From positions 1,860,001 to 1,924,000 of the forward strand of contig NZ_LT634361.1 of assembly GCF_900119795.1 (NCBI RefSeq): 64,000 nt of DNA, in the 5' to 3' direction. Both the position numbers and the translations under genes were made by a program. Positions within the stretch are counted from its first letter, which is position 1; each line of letters begins with the position of its first letter. Below, piece after piece: positions 34,400-45,400 of the stretch. This DNA is from Tenacibaculum maritimum NCIMB 2154. Its GTDB lineage: Bacteria > Bacteroidota > Bacteroidia > Flavobacteriales > Flavobacteriaceae. A model generated the notes under the pieces. The model was not told the origin of the DNA, did not search any database, and saw only the letters and a program-made list of their open reading frames with translations.

Positions 34400-36403
34400 A
34401 TGAAAAAACATGTACTTATCCTGTTGTGCTTTTTACCTTTTTTAAATGGTTTTGCACGAACTAACTGTAATGAAGAACAAAAAATAACTAGCTTTAGAAA
34501 CGCTAGTTTCAAAACATTTTCAGCGCTTCATAAATCAGTGAACATTAACAACAATAGTCAAATTCAAAACCCCAAAACTAATGAACTCCTAATTAACAAC
34601 AAACAAACAGAAATTACTGCTTCGAGCTTTAAGAAAGCACAACAGTATAACTTAACAATAGACACTAATAATGGTGGAAGTATTACTATGAAAGTTAATG
34701 GTGCTGTATTGGCACCTTACCCATACCCTACTAATGCTGTATTTGATGAAAATACAGAGGTTACACTGAATGCTTCTCCTAGTAATGGATATGAATTTGT
34801 TGAATGGATTGGGGATGTGACAGGAAATACAAGCTCCTTAAAGATTACCATGGATAGTGACAAAAAGGTTACAGCTGTTTTTAAAAAGGCGCAACAACAC
34901 ACCTTAACCGCAGATGTTAGCAATGGAGGTAGCCTTATCATAAAAGTTGGAAATGTAGTCACCAATCCTTATCCATACCCTACCAAAGTCGTGTTTGATC
35001 ACAATACGGAAATTACATTAAATGCCAATCCTAATAATGGTTACGAATTTGTTGAATGGACTGGTGATGTGACAGGAAATACCAATCCTTTAAAGATTAC
35101 TCTAGACTCAGATAAAAACATTACTGCTGTTTTTAAAAAAACTGCTAATGTATTAACATTAAATGCTTCTAATGGAGTTATTGCTGTAACAGCCAACAAT
35201 TTAACCCAAACTCCTACTAAGTATCCTATAAGCGGAAACTTTCCTCCCAATACTATGGTTTCACTGAATGCTAAACCTAGTAATGGATACAAATTTGTAA
35301 AATGGACTGGAGATATTACTGTTAATACTCCTATTGCAACCATTAAAATGGATGGTGATAAAAATGTGACCGCTGTGTTTGAAAAAGACGCTACTCCCGT
35401 AGTGTATATTCCTGATGCCAATTTTAAAGAGATTTTAATAGGCAAACAACTCATTAACACAAATAATGATAATGAAATACAGGTAGCGGAGGCAGAAGCT
35501 TACTCAGGAGTAATTTATGTTTCTGGAGAAGGAAAATCAGAAAGTAAAAAAATCAAGGATTTAACTGGTATCGAAGCTTTTAAAAACTTAGTTGAACTTG
35601 ATTGTAGCTATAACCGAATTAGTTATTTAGTTCTATCTAATAATCCTAAACTAAAAATTGTTAATGCTAATAATAATCAAATTTTTTATACTGGTTTATT
35701 TAGTTGTACGGAGCTTAAAGAGTTAAAAATAGAAACTAATTTGGTGCCTAACTTAGATTTATCTGAAAATACAAAGCTAGAAGTGTTACAATGCTCCAAT
35801 AATAGTTTACAAGAATTAAGTGCACCTAATAGTCCTATTTTAAACATATTGACCTGTAGTAACAATCAGCTTACCACATTAGATACTTCTAATAATCCGA
35901 ATCTAAGCTCTTTAAAATGTAATGGAAACCTACTTACAAAATTAGATATTTCTAATAATACAAATTTAGAAACCTTAAATTGTGCTAATAACAACCTTAG
36001 CAATTTAAACATCAATATAGGGCATTTATTAAACAACTTTGATGCTACAAATAATCCTAACCTTACTTGTATTGAAGTTGATGATATAAACGCTATTCCT
36101 GCTCCATGGTATAAAGATGCTATTGCTCAATATAGCACCAATTGTAATGCTACAGCTGGTGTTGACGACATCTTTACAAGTAAATTAAGTATTTATCCTA
36201 ATCCTGTAAACAATTTACTTCGTATTACTAAAAACCAACATCAAGATATTAAAAATGTACATATTTTTAATATGGTTGGACAAAAAATACTACAAACTGA
36301 TGAGTTAACTATCAATTGTAGCGAACTCTCTAAAGGTGTGTACATCTTGAAAGTTGAAAGCACTGATCATAAAACTGGCATAAAAAAGTTTATTAAAAAC
36401 TAA
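34400..36403 (+). CDS. T9SS-secreted protein with InlB-type B-repeats and leucine-rich repeats
   Basis: The 667-residue protein starts with a signal peptide (LILLCFLPFLNGFA). Three divergent InlB B-repeat domains (about residues 75-330) each end like FVEWTGDVTGNT then MDSDKKVTAVFK. A cap segment (IPDANFKEILIGKQLINTN) leads to leucine-rich repeats of the 21-residue L-x-x-L-D-x-S-x-N type with regular cysteines (LDCSYN, LQCSNN, LKCNGN). The C-terminus (LSIYPNPVNNLLRI to GIKKFIKN) is a type A sorting domain for export by T9SS. It is a paralogue of the next gene. Such surface proteins usually bind partners or host ligands; no enzyme domain is present. Confidence 0.85.
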   Translation: MKKHVLILLCFLPFLNGFARTNCNEEQKITSFRNASFKTFSALHKSVNINNNSQIQNPKTNELLINNKQTEITASSFKKAQQYNLTIDTNNGGSITMKVNGAVLAPYPYPTNAVFDENTEVTLNASPSNGYEFVEWIGDVTGNTSSLKITMDSDKKVTAVFKKAQQHTLTADVSNGGSLIIKVGNVVTNPYPYPTKVVFDHNTEITLNANPNNGYEFVEWTGDVTGNTNPLKITLDSDKNITAVFKKTANVLTLNASNGVIAVTANNLTQTPTKYPISGNFPPNTMVSLNAKPSNGYKFVKWTGDITVNTPIATIKMDGDKNVTAVFEKDATPVVYIPDANFKEILIGKQLINTNNDNEIQVAEAEAYSGVIYVSGEGKSESKKIKDLTGIEAFKNLVELDCSYNRISYLVLSNNPKLKIVNANNNQIFYTGLFSCTELKELKIETNLVPNLDLSENTKLEVLQCSNNSLQELSAPNSPILNILTCSNNQLTTLDTSNNPNLSSLKCNGNLLTKLDISNNTNLETLNCANNNLSNLNINIGHLLNNFDATNNPNLTCIEVDDINAIPAPWYKDAIAQYSTNCNATAGVDDIFTSKLSIYPNPVNNLLRITKNQHQDIKNVHIFNMVGQKILQTDELTINCSELSKGVYILKVESTDHKTGIKKFIKN

Positions 36404-36421
36404 GCTACTTTATTATAAGAT

Positions 36422-36456
36422 TCAAGAGCCCCTGCTTTTACCTCAGGGGCTTCTTT
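36422..36456 (+). terminator. Terminator between the two LRR protein genes
   Basis: AAGAGCCCCTG / CAGGGGCTTCTTT stem with a short loop and T-rich tail, 20 bases after the first LRR gene. Confidence 0.75.
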
Positions 36457-36568
36457 ATTTTAAGAACCTTAAAAGAGGTTCTTTTATAAGGAATTTTTAG
36501 TCTTTTTTTAACATTATTCTTAATTAGATTATCTCTAGATTAGCGCCCAAAAAACAACCTGATTAAAC

Positions 36569-39313
36569 ATGAAAAAAATCACCCTTATTCTGCTATGCTT
36601 TGGCTATTTTTTTAGCGGCTTTGCTCAAAATAATCTTGATGGCCAAACAATAATTAACATTCCTGATCCTAATTTTAAAGCATATTTAGTAGCTAATAAA
36701 CTAATTAATACTAATAATGACAATGAAATTCAAAAATCTGAAGCAAACAACTTTACAGGAAAAATATATCTTAATGATAAACTTGATGAAGAAGGAAATT
36801 ATATAAGAGACCTGAGAAATGATGAAAAAGTATCTGACTTAACAGGTATTGAGCATTTTAAGAAATTAAAATTTCTTGCCTTGCAATCTAACCTGCTAAA
36901 AACATTAGATATCTCTAAAAATACTGCTTTGGAGGTACTCAATTGCAGTAGCAATCAACTAAAAACATTAGATATCTCTAAAAATACCGCCTTGGAGGTG
37001 CTTTATTGCGGTAAAAACCAACTAACACGTTTAGACATATCTCACAATAACAATTTAAAAAAATTATCTTGTAGAGTTAATAAGTTATCTGAATTAAATC
37101 TTACTAATAATACAAAACTTGAAGAATTATCTTGCGATGCAAATAAACTACGTGAGCTAGATCTTTCTAAAAACCTTGCTCTAACATTTTTATATTGCAC
37201 CGATAACCAACTTACTCGTTTGAATACGTCTAATAATCCACAATTAGCGTACTTATTCTGCGGTAGCAATAATATTGTTGACATAAATACCCAACATAAT
37301 CCTTTATTGATTAGATTAGATTGTAGTCGTAATAAACTAACAACATTAGATGTTTCCGATAATAAAGAGTTAGAAACCTTCTTCTGTTCATATAATGCAC
37401 TAGAAACATTAGATCTTAGTCAAAATAAAAAGTTAGCATATTCTTTTTATTGCGATAATAATAAACTCAGCTCTTTAAACATTAAAAATGGTAATAATCA
37501 TAATTTAAAAAACTTCGAAGCTCATAATAACCCTAATCTTTTATGCATCCAAGTAGATGATGTTAACTTAGCAAATGGACAATCTACAGATTTATGGATG
37601 AAGGGTAGAAATGCTAAATATAAAAACAACTGTAATACTTTTAACTTTACAGTTAATATTAATGATAAGGAAGGAAAAATAAATACCACTCCTGCTCTTA
37701 TTGATGATAGTTATGATAAAGGAACCGTCGTTACATTAGAAGCAATACCTAATACAGGGTATGAGTTTTCTGAATGGGCTGGAGATGTTACTGGAAAAAT
37801 CAACCCATTAAACGTTACAGTAAACGCCGATAAAAATATTACTGCTATTTTTAAAAAAACGCAACATACACTAACAATAAATGCTAATAATGGAGCAGTT
37901 ACCATAGGCACTAGTACGATACATTTAACTCCCTCTTCTTATCCTTCAAATGAGGTTTTTGAGTACAATACATCCGTTTCGCTACATGCTGTTCCTAATA
38001 GTGGTTACAGGTTTGTTAGATGGCTTGGAGATATTGATAATGATCATGCTTCTACCTCTATAAAAATTGTGATAAACAATCATAAAAGTATTACTGCTGT
38101 TTTTGAAAAAGAACCTGTAGTTTATATCCCTGATCCTAATTTTAAAGCATATTTAATAAAAAACCCGTTTATCAATACCAATAATGACGATGAAATACAA
38201 GTTACAGAAGCAACAAAATATTCTGAATATATATATATTCCTAACCGTGAGCAATCAGAAAGCAAAAAAATCAAAGATTTAACAGGTATCGAAGCTTTTA
38301 TAAATTTAACAGAACTGAACTGTAATTATAATCTAATTTCTCAATTAAACCTTTCTAAAAATACGAAATTAAAAAGGGTACACTGCTCTAACAATAAACT
38401 TACCAGTTTAAACATAGGTTCTAATTTAGTATTAGAGGAGCTCTATGTTGATAATAATCAAATTACTAATTTAGATACCTCTAATGCTCTAAATCTAATT
38501 AAATTAGCAGTAAACTCTAATCAAATATCAACTATAGATCTCTCCAAAAATTTAAAATTAAAAGATTTTAGCTGCTCCAATAATCAGCTAACTGAATTAA
38601 GTACAATTCATAACAAAAACTTAGAATGGTTACTTTGTAAAAATAATCAGCTTACCAACTTAGATTTGAGTGGTATGAGAAACCTAATCGTTGCTGATTG
38701 CTCTAACAATCAAATTGCTGATTTAACAATTTCCAACACCCCTAAATTAAAAGATCTATCATGTGCTTATAACCAACTTAATTCATTAGATCTTTCTAAA
38801 ATTCCTTCATTAGATCGATTAGATTGTAATGATAATAAAATTTCTGAGCTAGATTTCTCTAGCAACAAAAACCTAACCAGTGTAGCTTGCTCTAACAACC
38901 TTCTTGTCAAGTTAAATATTAAAAATGGACATAATGAAAATATCAACTATGTATCTATATGGGGCAACTCAGATCTTGCATGTATTCAAGTTGATGATGA
39001 GAACGCTATTCCTAACTCTTGGCATAAAGATGCTATTGCTCAATATAGTACCAATTGTAATGCTACAGCTGGCATTGATGATGTCTTTACAAGTAAATTA
39101 AGTATTTATCCTAATCCTGTTAATGGCATACTTCGCATTTTGAGTCCTTATCAAGATATTGAAAACGTACGTATTTTTAATATGGTTGGACAAAAAATAT
39201 TACAAACTGATCAGTTAACTATTAATTGTAACGAGCTCTCCAAAGGGGTGTATATCGTAAAAATTAAAAGTACTGATAATAAAACTGGCGTAAAGAAGTT
39301 TATTAAAAACTAA
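36569..39313 (+). CDS. Larger paralogous T9SS-secreted leucine-rich-repeat protein
   Basis: The 914-residue protein has a signal peptide (LILLCFGYFFSGFAQ), a first cap (IPDPNFKAYLVANKLINTN) and LRR block (about 30-330), two InlB-type B-repeats (about 345-510, with FSEWAGDVTGKINP), a second cap and LRR block (about 515-840), and a type A T9SS sorting domain nearly the same as in the upstream paralogue. Repeat units have the form LDISKNTALEVLNCSSNQLKT. Two adjacent units (36896-37021) differ in only a few bases, suggesting recent duplication. It is separated by a terminator, so the genes are transcribed independently. The function is probably adhesion or ligand binding. Confidence 0.85.
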   Translation: MKKITLILLCFGYFFSGFAQNNLDGQTIINIPDPNFKAYLVANKLINTNNDNEIQKSEANNFTGKIYLNDKLDEEGNYIRDLRNDEKVSDLTGIEHFKKLKFLALQSNLLKTLDISKNTALEVLNCSSNQLKTLDISKNTALEVLYCGKNQLTRLDISHNNNLKKLSCRVNKLSELNLTNNTKLEELSCDANKLRELDLSKNLALTFLYCTDNQLTRLNTSNNPQLAYLFCGSNNIVDINTQHNPLLIRLDCSRNKLTTLDVSDNKELETFFCSYNALETLDLSQNKKLAYSFYCDNNKLSSLNIKNGNNHNLKNFEAHNNPNLLCIQVDDVNLANGQSTDLWMKGRNAKYKNNCNTFNFTVNINDKEGKINTTPALIDDSYDKGTVVTLEAIPNTGYEFSEWAGDVTGKINPLNVTVNADKNITAIFKKTQHTLTINANNGAVTIGTSTIHLTPSSYPSNEVFEYNTSVSLHAVPNSGYRFVRWLGDIDNDHASTSIKIVINNHKSITAVFEKEPVVYIPDPNFKAYLIKNPFINTNNDDEIQVTEATKYSEYIYIPNREQSESKKIKDLTGIEAFINLTELNCNYNLISQLNLSKNTKLKRVHCSNNKLTSLNIGSNLVLEELYVDNNQITNLDTSNALNLIKLAVNSNQISTIDLSKNLKLKDFSCSNNQLTELSTIHNKNLEWLLCKNNQLTNLDLSGMRNLIVADCSNNQIADLTISNTPKLKDLSCAYNQLNSLDLSKIPSLDRLDCNDNKISELDFSSNKNLTSVACSNNLLVKLNIKNGHNENINYVSIWGNSDLACIQVDDENAIPNSWHKDAIAQYSTNCNATAGIDDVFTSKLSIYPNPVNGILRILSPYQDIENVRIFNMVGQKILQTDQLTINCNELSKGVYIVKIKSTDNKTGVKKFIKN
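36896..37021 (+). repeat. Tandem 63-base LRR-coding repeat (two units)
   Basis: Units 36896-36958 and 36959-37021 have a period of exactly 63 bases (21 codons). They share CTAAAAACATTAGATATCTC and most of the rest, with differences concentrated in the last third. Confidence 0.85.
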
Positions 39314-39335
39314 AGCGTTTGTATTGTAAATCAAA

Positions 39336-39370
39336 AAAGTCCTTCTTTTTATAAGAAGGACTTTTTATCT
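39336..39370 (+). terminator. Terminator after the second LRR gene
   Basis: AAAAAGTCCTTCTT / AAGAAGGACTTTTT hairpin with a short loop, T-rich at the end; also usable by the convergent gene. Confidence 0.75.
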
Positions 39371-39446
39371 TTATATAGATATACAAAGTCATTGATAACT
39401 GCTACATCAATTTACTACTTTACTTTCTCTCTTTTTAAATATTTGA

Positions 39447-39785
39447 TTAACTTATAAAAGTAATTGTAAATGGATAATTTGGCATCTGATCATTACTTGC
39501 CTTAATCGCATTAATAATTGGAAATATCATATAAAAGACCCATAATACTAAAAAGCCTACGATTCCTAATCCAAAAAATAAAATTAATGGGATACATATT
39601 AAAAAATAAATAAACATGGTAATACGAAAGTTTAAAATAGCTTTACCATGCTCATCCATATGCAAAATTTCATCTTTCGTTGACACCCATAGTATTAGCG
39701 GTACCACAAATCCTCCTATTCCTGTGACGAAATCTAACAGTTGACTCAAATGAGTTAAAACTAATAACTGGTTGTTTTTTTTCAT
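39447..39785 (-). CDS. DUF4870 small membrane protein
   Basis: The 112-residue protein is hydrophobic with about three membrane helices and matches DUF4870/Tic20-like proteins (LTHLSQLLDFVTGIGGFVVP, WVSTKDEILHMDEHGKAILNF, then NAIKASNDQMPNYPFTI). The domain is common in Bacteroidota and its function is not known. TATTTTTG on the minus strand at 39846-39853 is a likely -7 box. Confidence 0.85.
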   Translation of the reverse strand: MKKNNQLLVLTHLSQLLDFVTGIGGFVVPLILWVSTKDEILHMDEHGKAILNFRITMFIYFLICIPLILFFGLGIVGFLVLWVFYMIFPIINAIKASNDQMPNYPFTITFIS

Positions 39786-39845
39786 AATCCCCTTTTTAAA
39801 TGGTTAGTTTGATACTTATCAGACGTAGTGTTTTGTTTTCTGTTA

Positions 39846-39853
39846 CAAAAATA
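39846..39853 (-). promoter_or_regulatory. -7 promoter box for the DUF4870 gene
   Basis: The minus strand reads TATTTTTG, a match to TAnnTTTG, about 60 bases before the ATG. No clear -33 TTG. Confidence 0.4.
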
Positions 39854-39897
39854 ACTTCAACATTCTTATTTTTCTGTAACAATTTTCTCTATAGGCT

Positions 39898-42288
39898 TTA
39901 TTCTATATTGATAAAACGTGTTTTTTCATTTCCAAAATCATCAATTACTGTAATTTTATAATTCCCTTTTTCTGGTTGTATAGCCTGCTCATGATAGTGT
40001 TGTGTAACTCCGATAAACTCATCATTTAAATACCAATATACCTTTGCTTCGGCATCAGTATGCATTAATTTTAAAACTACCGGATTTATCTGAGATGCTT
40101 CGTTTTTTGTTAAAAAAATTTTCGAACTGTTTTTGGTAGGAAACACAAAGTCCATAGTATTTCTTCCCGCTATACCAACACAATCATTTCTATAACTCGG
40201 TAATTCTCTATAATCAGTATTTTTTTGCTGATAATAATGCGCTATTAAAGGAGGTAGTACAAACCATGGTAATACCTTGATTTTGCTTACTGATTCGCAA
40301 TTAGAGTGGACTTGATATTGAACCGTACTATCTACTGTTATTTGCCTATGATATGGACATGACTTCCCTTTAACTCCATTTTTAGGAATATTTCTTAACT
40401 CCCATTCACATATTGGAAGTGCTAAATAGCCACTTTGTTTACAAATACGCGCTGCTACCAAATCTTCATAAGGTGTTGCAAACCAAGTTGACTTTGGCAA
40501 TACGTCAAAAACATCAAACATCAAAGGAGCAGCACTTCCCACTCCTGTTAAATCTGATCTTCCTTCTCCATCAGAATTACCTACCCATACACCAACTACA
40601 TATTTTGGAGTCGTCCCAATTGCCCAAGCATCTTTGTTTCCAAAACTTGTTCCTGTTTTCCAAGCAACTTTTTGAGAAGTATCAAAATATTTCCAAGCTT
40701 GATCTGTATAAGGTCTATTGACCTCTGTTAATACCTCTAAAACAGTAAATGCAGTTCCTGCGTCAATATCATTATTTTCTTTTTTAATAGCTCCAAAATT
40801 TACCGTATCAGTATGCTTGTAACTAGGAGTTACAAACTCTTTTTCGTAATAATGATACTGCAAACTTTTATAATGATTTACAATGCCTGCATATGCTGCA
40901 AAAGTTTTACATAAATCCCATAAGCTAGCTTCTGCTCCTCCTAAAATTAATGGCAAACCATAATAATCTGCTGACTTATCAATATCTTGGATCTTATACC
41001 TTCTTAAATGTTCCCTAAACTTTTCCAATCCATATGTTTGTAACATGCGTACTGCTGGAATATTTAATGAACGAGTTAATGCTTCATTTGCATGTACTGC
41101 TCCATCAAACGTTAAATCAAAATTATTAGGGCTATATCCTGCTATTTCCGTAGGAATATCAGCTATTAATTGAGTAGGTAGCAAATCTCCTGATTGTAAC
41201 ATTTCTGCATATAAAAATGGTTTTAAAGTACTTCCAGTACTACGTGGCGCTATAACATTATTCACATCTTTTTGGTGCGCTTTATCTGTAGGCGAATTTC
41301 CTACATAGCTCACTATTTTTCTTGTAGCTACTTCTAACACCAATACTGCCATATTATATACTTCGTTTTGTTTTTGGCGAAAATAATGCTGCTGTACTAA
41401 AGAATTCACTTGTTTTTGCGTATGGATATCAATAGAGCTTTGTACATACTTCCCTTCGTGTTTCTTTGCAATTTCTTGCACTAAATGAGGGGCTATTGTA
41501 GGCAAATCAAATGGTTTTTGGGGCAAGCTTTCTTCAATAGCTAGCATGTATGTGATACTATCTATTGCTGCTGCTTCATATAATTTTCTTAAAAGTCGAT
41601 TTCTTTTCCTTTTCAATCGTTCTTGATTTTTACCTGGATAAATTAATGAAGGAGCATTGGGCAATACTGCTAAAGTAGCACTCTCTGCCCAAGAAAGTTG
41701 ATCTGGTTGCAAGCCAAAATAACGCCAGGATGCCATTTCCAAGCCAACTACGTTTCCTCCAAAGGGAGCATGCGAAGCATATAGTTTTAATATTTCTTCT
41801 TTGGAATACCTAAATTCTAATCGAGTTGCCAATAGCAATTCTTTTATTTTTTCAGCATAAGATCGTTTTTTATGGTTTCGTGCCAAGCGAATGACCTGTT
41901 GGCTAATGGTACTTCCTCCTCTTACCACTCGCTTTGCTTTTATATTTTCTACCAATGCTTTTCCTATAGATATTGGATTAAAGCCAAAATGCCAATAGAA
42001 ATGTGCATCTTCAAACTTCAAAATACATATTTCAAATTTTTTAGGTACTGAGGCTACTTCGGGGAAACGCCACTGTCCATCTTTTGCTATTACAGCTCCT
42101 AATAATTCGTGATTTTTTGCGGTAACTACTGTAGAAGTTGGCACCTCAAACAATTTCCTCGGCAAACAATAGTAGTAAGCAATTATAGATATGCTTACAA
42201 TAATTATCTTTATCGGGTGTTTCCTAAAATAAGTTAAACCATTGTTTATACAGCAATATATCCCCTTAAAGAAATAGTCTTTTTTCAT
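39898..42288 (-). CDS. pbpC: Penicillin-binding protein 1C
   Basis: The 796-residue bifunctional peptidoglycan synthase has a membrane anchor near residues 25-45. The glycosyltransferase domain shows EDAHFYWHFGFNPISIG and RGGSTISQQVIRLARN. The transpeptidase has SxxK as S-T-L-K in APRSTGSTLKPFLYAEM, SLN in TRSLNIPAVRML, and KTGTS in VAWKTGTSFGNKDAW. The C-terminal BiPBP_C-like domain reads YWYLNDEFIGVTQHYHE. PbpC next to an alpha-2-macroglobulin gene is a conserved pair in many bacteria; the macroglobulin is thought to trap proteases that breach the envelope while PbpC repairs the wall. Confidence 0.95.
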   Translation of the reverse strand: MKKDYFFKGIYCCINNGLTYFRKHPIKIIIVSISIIAYYYCLPRKLFEVPTSTVVTAKNHELLGAVIAKDGQWRFPEVASVPKKFEICILKFEDAHFYWHFGFNPISIGKALVENIKAKRVVRGGSTISQQVIRLARNHKKRSYAEKIKELLLATRLEFRYSKEEILKLYASHAPFGGNVVGLEMASWRYFGLQPDQLSWAESATLAVLPNAPSLIYPGKNQERLKRKRNRLLRKLYEAAAIDSITYMLAIEESLPQKPFDLPTIAPHLVQEIAKKHEGKYVQSSIDIHTQKQVNSLVQQHYFRQKQNEVYNMAVLVLEVATRKIVSYVGNSPTDKAHQKDVNNVIAPRSTGSTLKPFLYAEMLQSGDLLPTQLIADIPTEIAGYSPNNFDLTFDGAVHANEALTRSLNIPAVRMLQTYGLEKFREHLRRYKIQDIDKSADYYGLPLILGGAEASLWDLCKTFAAYAGIVNHYKSLQYHYYEKEFVTPSYKHTDTVNFGAIKKENNDIDAGTAFTVLEVLTEVNRPYTDQAWKYFDTSQKVAWKTGTSFGNKDAWAIGTTPKYVVGVWVGNSDGEGRSDLTGVGSAAPLMFDVFDVLPKSTWFATPYEDLVAARICKQSGYLALPICEWELRNIPKNGVKGKSCPYHRQITVDSTVQYQVHSNCESVSKIKVLPWFVLPPLIAHYYQQKNTDYRELPSYRNDCVGIAGRNTMDFVFPTKNSSKIFLTKNEASQINPVVLKLMHTDAEAKVYWYLNDEFIGVTQHYHEQAIQPEKGNYKITVIDDFGNEKTRFINIE

Positions 42289-42483
42289 TTTACATCCAAC
42301 TTTCTATACCTTCTTATTTATTTGAAGCCATTATTACAGTACGTTTTAAAAGGTTTACTATACACAACTATGATTTTATTGGAATCGTAAACCTTATACT
42401 GTTTATTGGCTATATGTTAGCATTGCTTTAAAAAAAGTGAACATCGCATTTTTTTATTTCTTATCAAAATACTGTCTTTTCCT

Positions 42484-45400
42484 TCAATTTATTACTTCAA
42501 TCCATTGTCCTTTCGTACGTGCTACATAATCATTATCATACATTGCCTCTACTTGTATTCCTGGTAGATAATACCTTCCTAAATAAGAAGCATTTAATAA
42601 TACTTGGAATCGTTTTGTTTGGTGGCTTCTTACACTAAAATAATTCCTAATACTTGCATCACGAATATCTGTATAATCTACTTTTGAAGTACTTGTATGA
42701 TTCCCAAAATCTGTAAAACGTGTATTTATAATTTCCCAACCAGAAGGAATTAACGTTGTTAATGCTACATTTTTAATATGTTTATTCGTTGTATTTTTAA
42801 CCGTTATTTCTGCAATAAAATTAGTACCCTGTGCGATCCTTGTAGGGAGCATACTAGCTCCTTCTTTTGTTTTATAAACAATGGAGGTTTCCAAATTATT
42901 CTGCATTACCTTTTCGGATCCTACCGGCAAAATTCCTTTATGAAATACACGTACATATAGTACTCCTGTTCCATGATTTATAGCTTTAAAAGTATTTTCT
43001 TTTTGGCTACCTTTTAAATCTTGTGTGTATAATGCTTTAGAAATTCTTACTTTTTTACTCGTTCCATTCAATGAATAACTTGCATTAATTCCTTCTGCTC
43101 CTCCATTTTTCAAGGCATATTTACTCATTGCTAGTAAGCTAAAAGCAGTAGTTTGAGTACTCATCCATGCTTCGCTCGACAAGCTTTCTGCTATTATTTT
43201 AGCTAACTTTATAGCCTTTGTTTCGTTTTGTAATAAGGTATAGGTTTCTAAAGCCATTGCTCTATTTCTCATTTCCGATCCATAATTTGAGTAACGTCTT
43301 TTAGCATAGTTTTTTGTAGTTAATGTTCTCAAAATTGCTTTTGCAATCGGTTCTTTTCCTATAATTGCATACGCATTTGCCAATCGCATTTTTGCTTCAT
43401 TAGAAATACCATTTGTGCTACGCAAACGATTCATAGAGGCCAAATCAGCACTATTTGCCAAACTCAATGTATATAATCTATAGGCTTGTGACAATGCATT
43501 GTTATCATAGCTATTATTATTCCTCCAACTTCTTGCACGCTCTTTTTGATACCCTATCCATGCTGTTTTAAAACCTATAGGTAACGCGTATCCTTTTTTA
43601 GCAGCTTCTATCATGAAATGCCCTGCATAAGAAGTTCCCCAACTATCAGCACTACTCCCTCCTTGCCAGTAAGACAGTCCTCCATTTGATAATTGAAAAT
43701 CAGACAATCGTTGTATTGTTGCTTTTATATTTCGTTCTATAGCTTGTTGCTTTTCTTCAGATAATTCAAAGATTTCAGGCAAATACACTTGTGGAAATGC
43801 ACTTGATGTAGTCTGTTCTACACAGCCATGCGGGTACTGAATTAAGTACTCCATACGTTTGGTAAAATTCATTGGTGGTAAAGTAGATAACTCCACACTG
43901 ATAGCATTTGTTCCTTTAGTTCCAAAATTTGTAAAATAAAGTTCATTTTCGGCATTTGATTTTAATACCATATCCTTTACTTCCGTTGTAATTGGATTAG
44001 GATTCAATACATCTATTGCTACTTCATACGATGCTTTTTCACTTCCTGATCTTGCTATTACCTTTACTTTTCCTATTCCTTTAAAGTCATTTACTTTTAG
44101 TTTAAAATATGCCATTTTTTCACCTGGTTCATTGAATGAAAGTTCTTGGCTAGCATTGCTTATAATTGTGTAAGAAGCATCAGGTTGTACAGTTACTGCT
44201 ACTCTCTTTACGCTTGGTTTCATGGCAAATACAGTTACTGGCAAAGTAACCGTTTCTTGTGGTGTTATTTTTCTGGGTAAGGATGCTAAAATCATCACAG
44301 GTTTACGTACAAAAGCCGTTTTTTCACTACTTCCATAAGCTTCCTTATCTGTATTCGCTGCTACAACCATTGCCTTTACAGCTCCTATATACTTAGGTAT
44401 TTGAATGTGATGCTTTTTTGTAGCTCCTTCTTTTAAGGTAAATGGGCCTAAATACCTTACCATGGGTTTAAAACGGTTTGCTTTTTTATTTTTGCTACCT
44501 GCTTCTGACTCATCACCTCCAATACTTAATATTTGATTTACTTTTCCACCATAGGCACCAATAACATCATCAAAGATGTCCCAAGTTTTTACTCCCAATG
44601 ACTGTTTTGCATAAAAGGTATTCCATGGATTAGGGGTTTTAAATCTTGTTAAATCCAATAAGCCTTCATCTACTACAGCAATAGTATATGTCATTGGTTT
44701 TCCTTCTTTTTCTTTGACCTCAAGAGTGGCTATTGTTTCTGGCTGTAATTCTTCAGCCATCTTAATTTCTGGCGTTAATTTTGTTGTTTCATCAATTACT
44801 TCCATTGGAATAGTTCCATACATACGCATGGGCAAATCATTTTCTGTTTGGTGATGTGCTTGTAGTAATGAAATATTCACAAATACGTTAGGTGTATAAG
44901 TTGGTAATACGGGAAAATTAAACGTGGTTTGTTGCGCTGTTGTAGTTACCCAAAAATGATCGAGTACTTGTGTTCCGTTTTCAATCGTTATTAATGCCCT
45001 ACCTCCTTCTGAAGATGGAAATTTTATTGTAGCGGTTTCATGTATTTTATAAGATTCCTTATCAGTAGTACACACCAACATCGTAGCATTGGTTTTGTCT
45101 TGGCTACCTCTTTTCTTTCCATACCAAGATGGCCAATCAAAATAAGCCACATTTGATGTTACGTGTTTGCTTTTTCTGTCTAATACTTTAATCAGGTAAC
45201 GCCCCCAATCATTCTTATCAACTTTTAAGTCAAAAGCTCCTTTTCCATTTGCATCAGTAGTTACCGTTACTGTTTTATATGGTTCATGGTAATTTGTTCC
45301 ATCATAGTTAGAAAGTCCATCATTGGTTGTATTCCACCACCAACGCCAAGATAATTTATATATCTGTACTCTTAAAGTATTAGGGATTCCTACTCCTTTT

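Noticed and set aside
36569-39313. Regularly spaced short repeats that could suggest a CRISPR array
   Set aside because: They are in frame, have a 63-base period and encode leucine-rich repeats; there are no conserved repeats with unique spacers and no cas genes.
40413-40721. 102-residue plus-strand frame inside pbpC
   Set aside because: Antisense to the conserved transpeptidase domain of pbpC, with no independent support.
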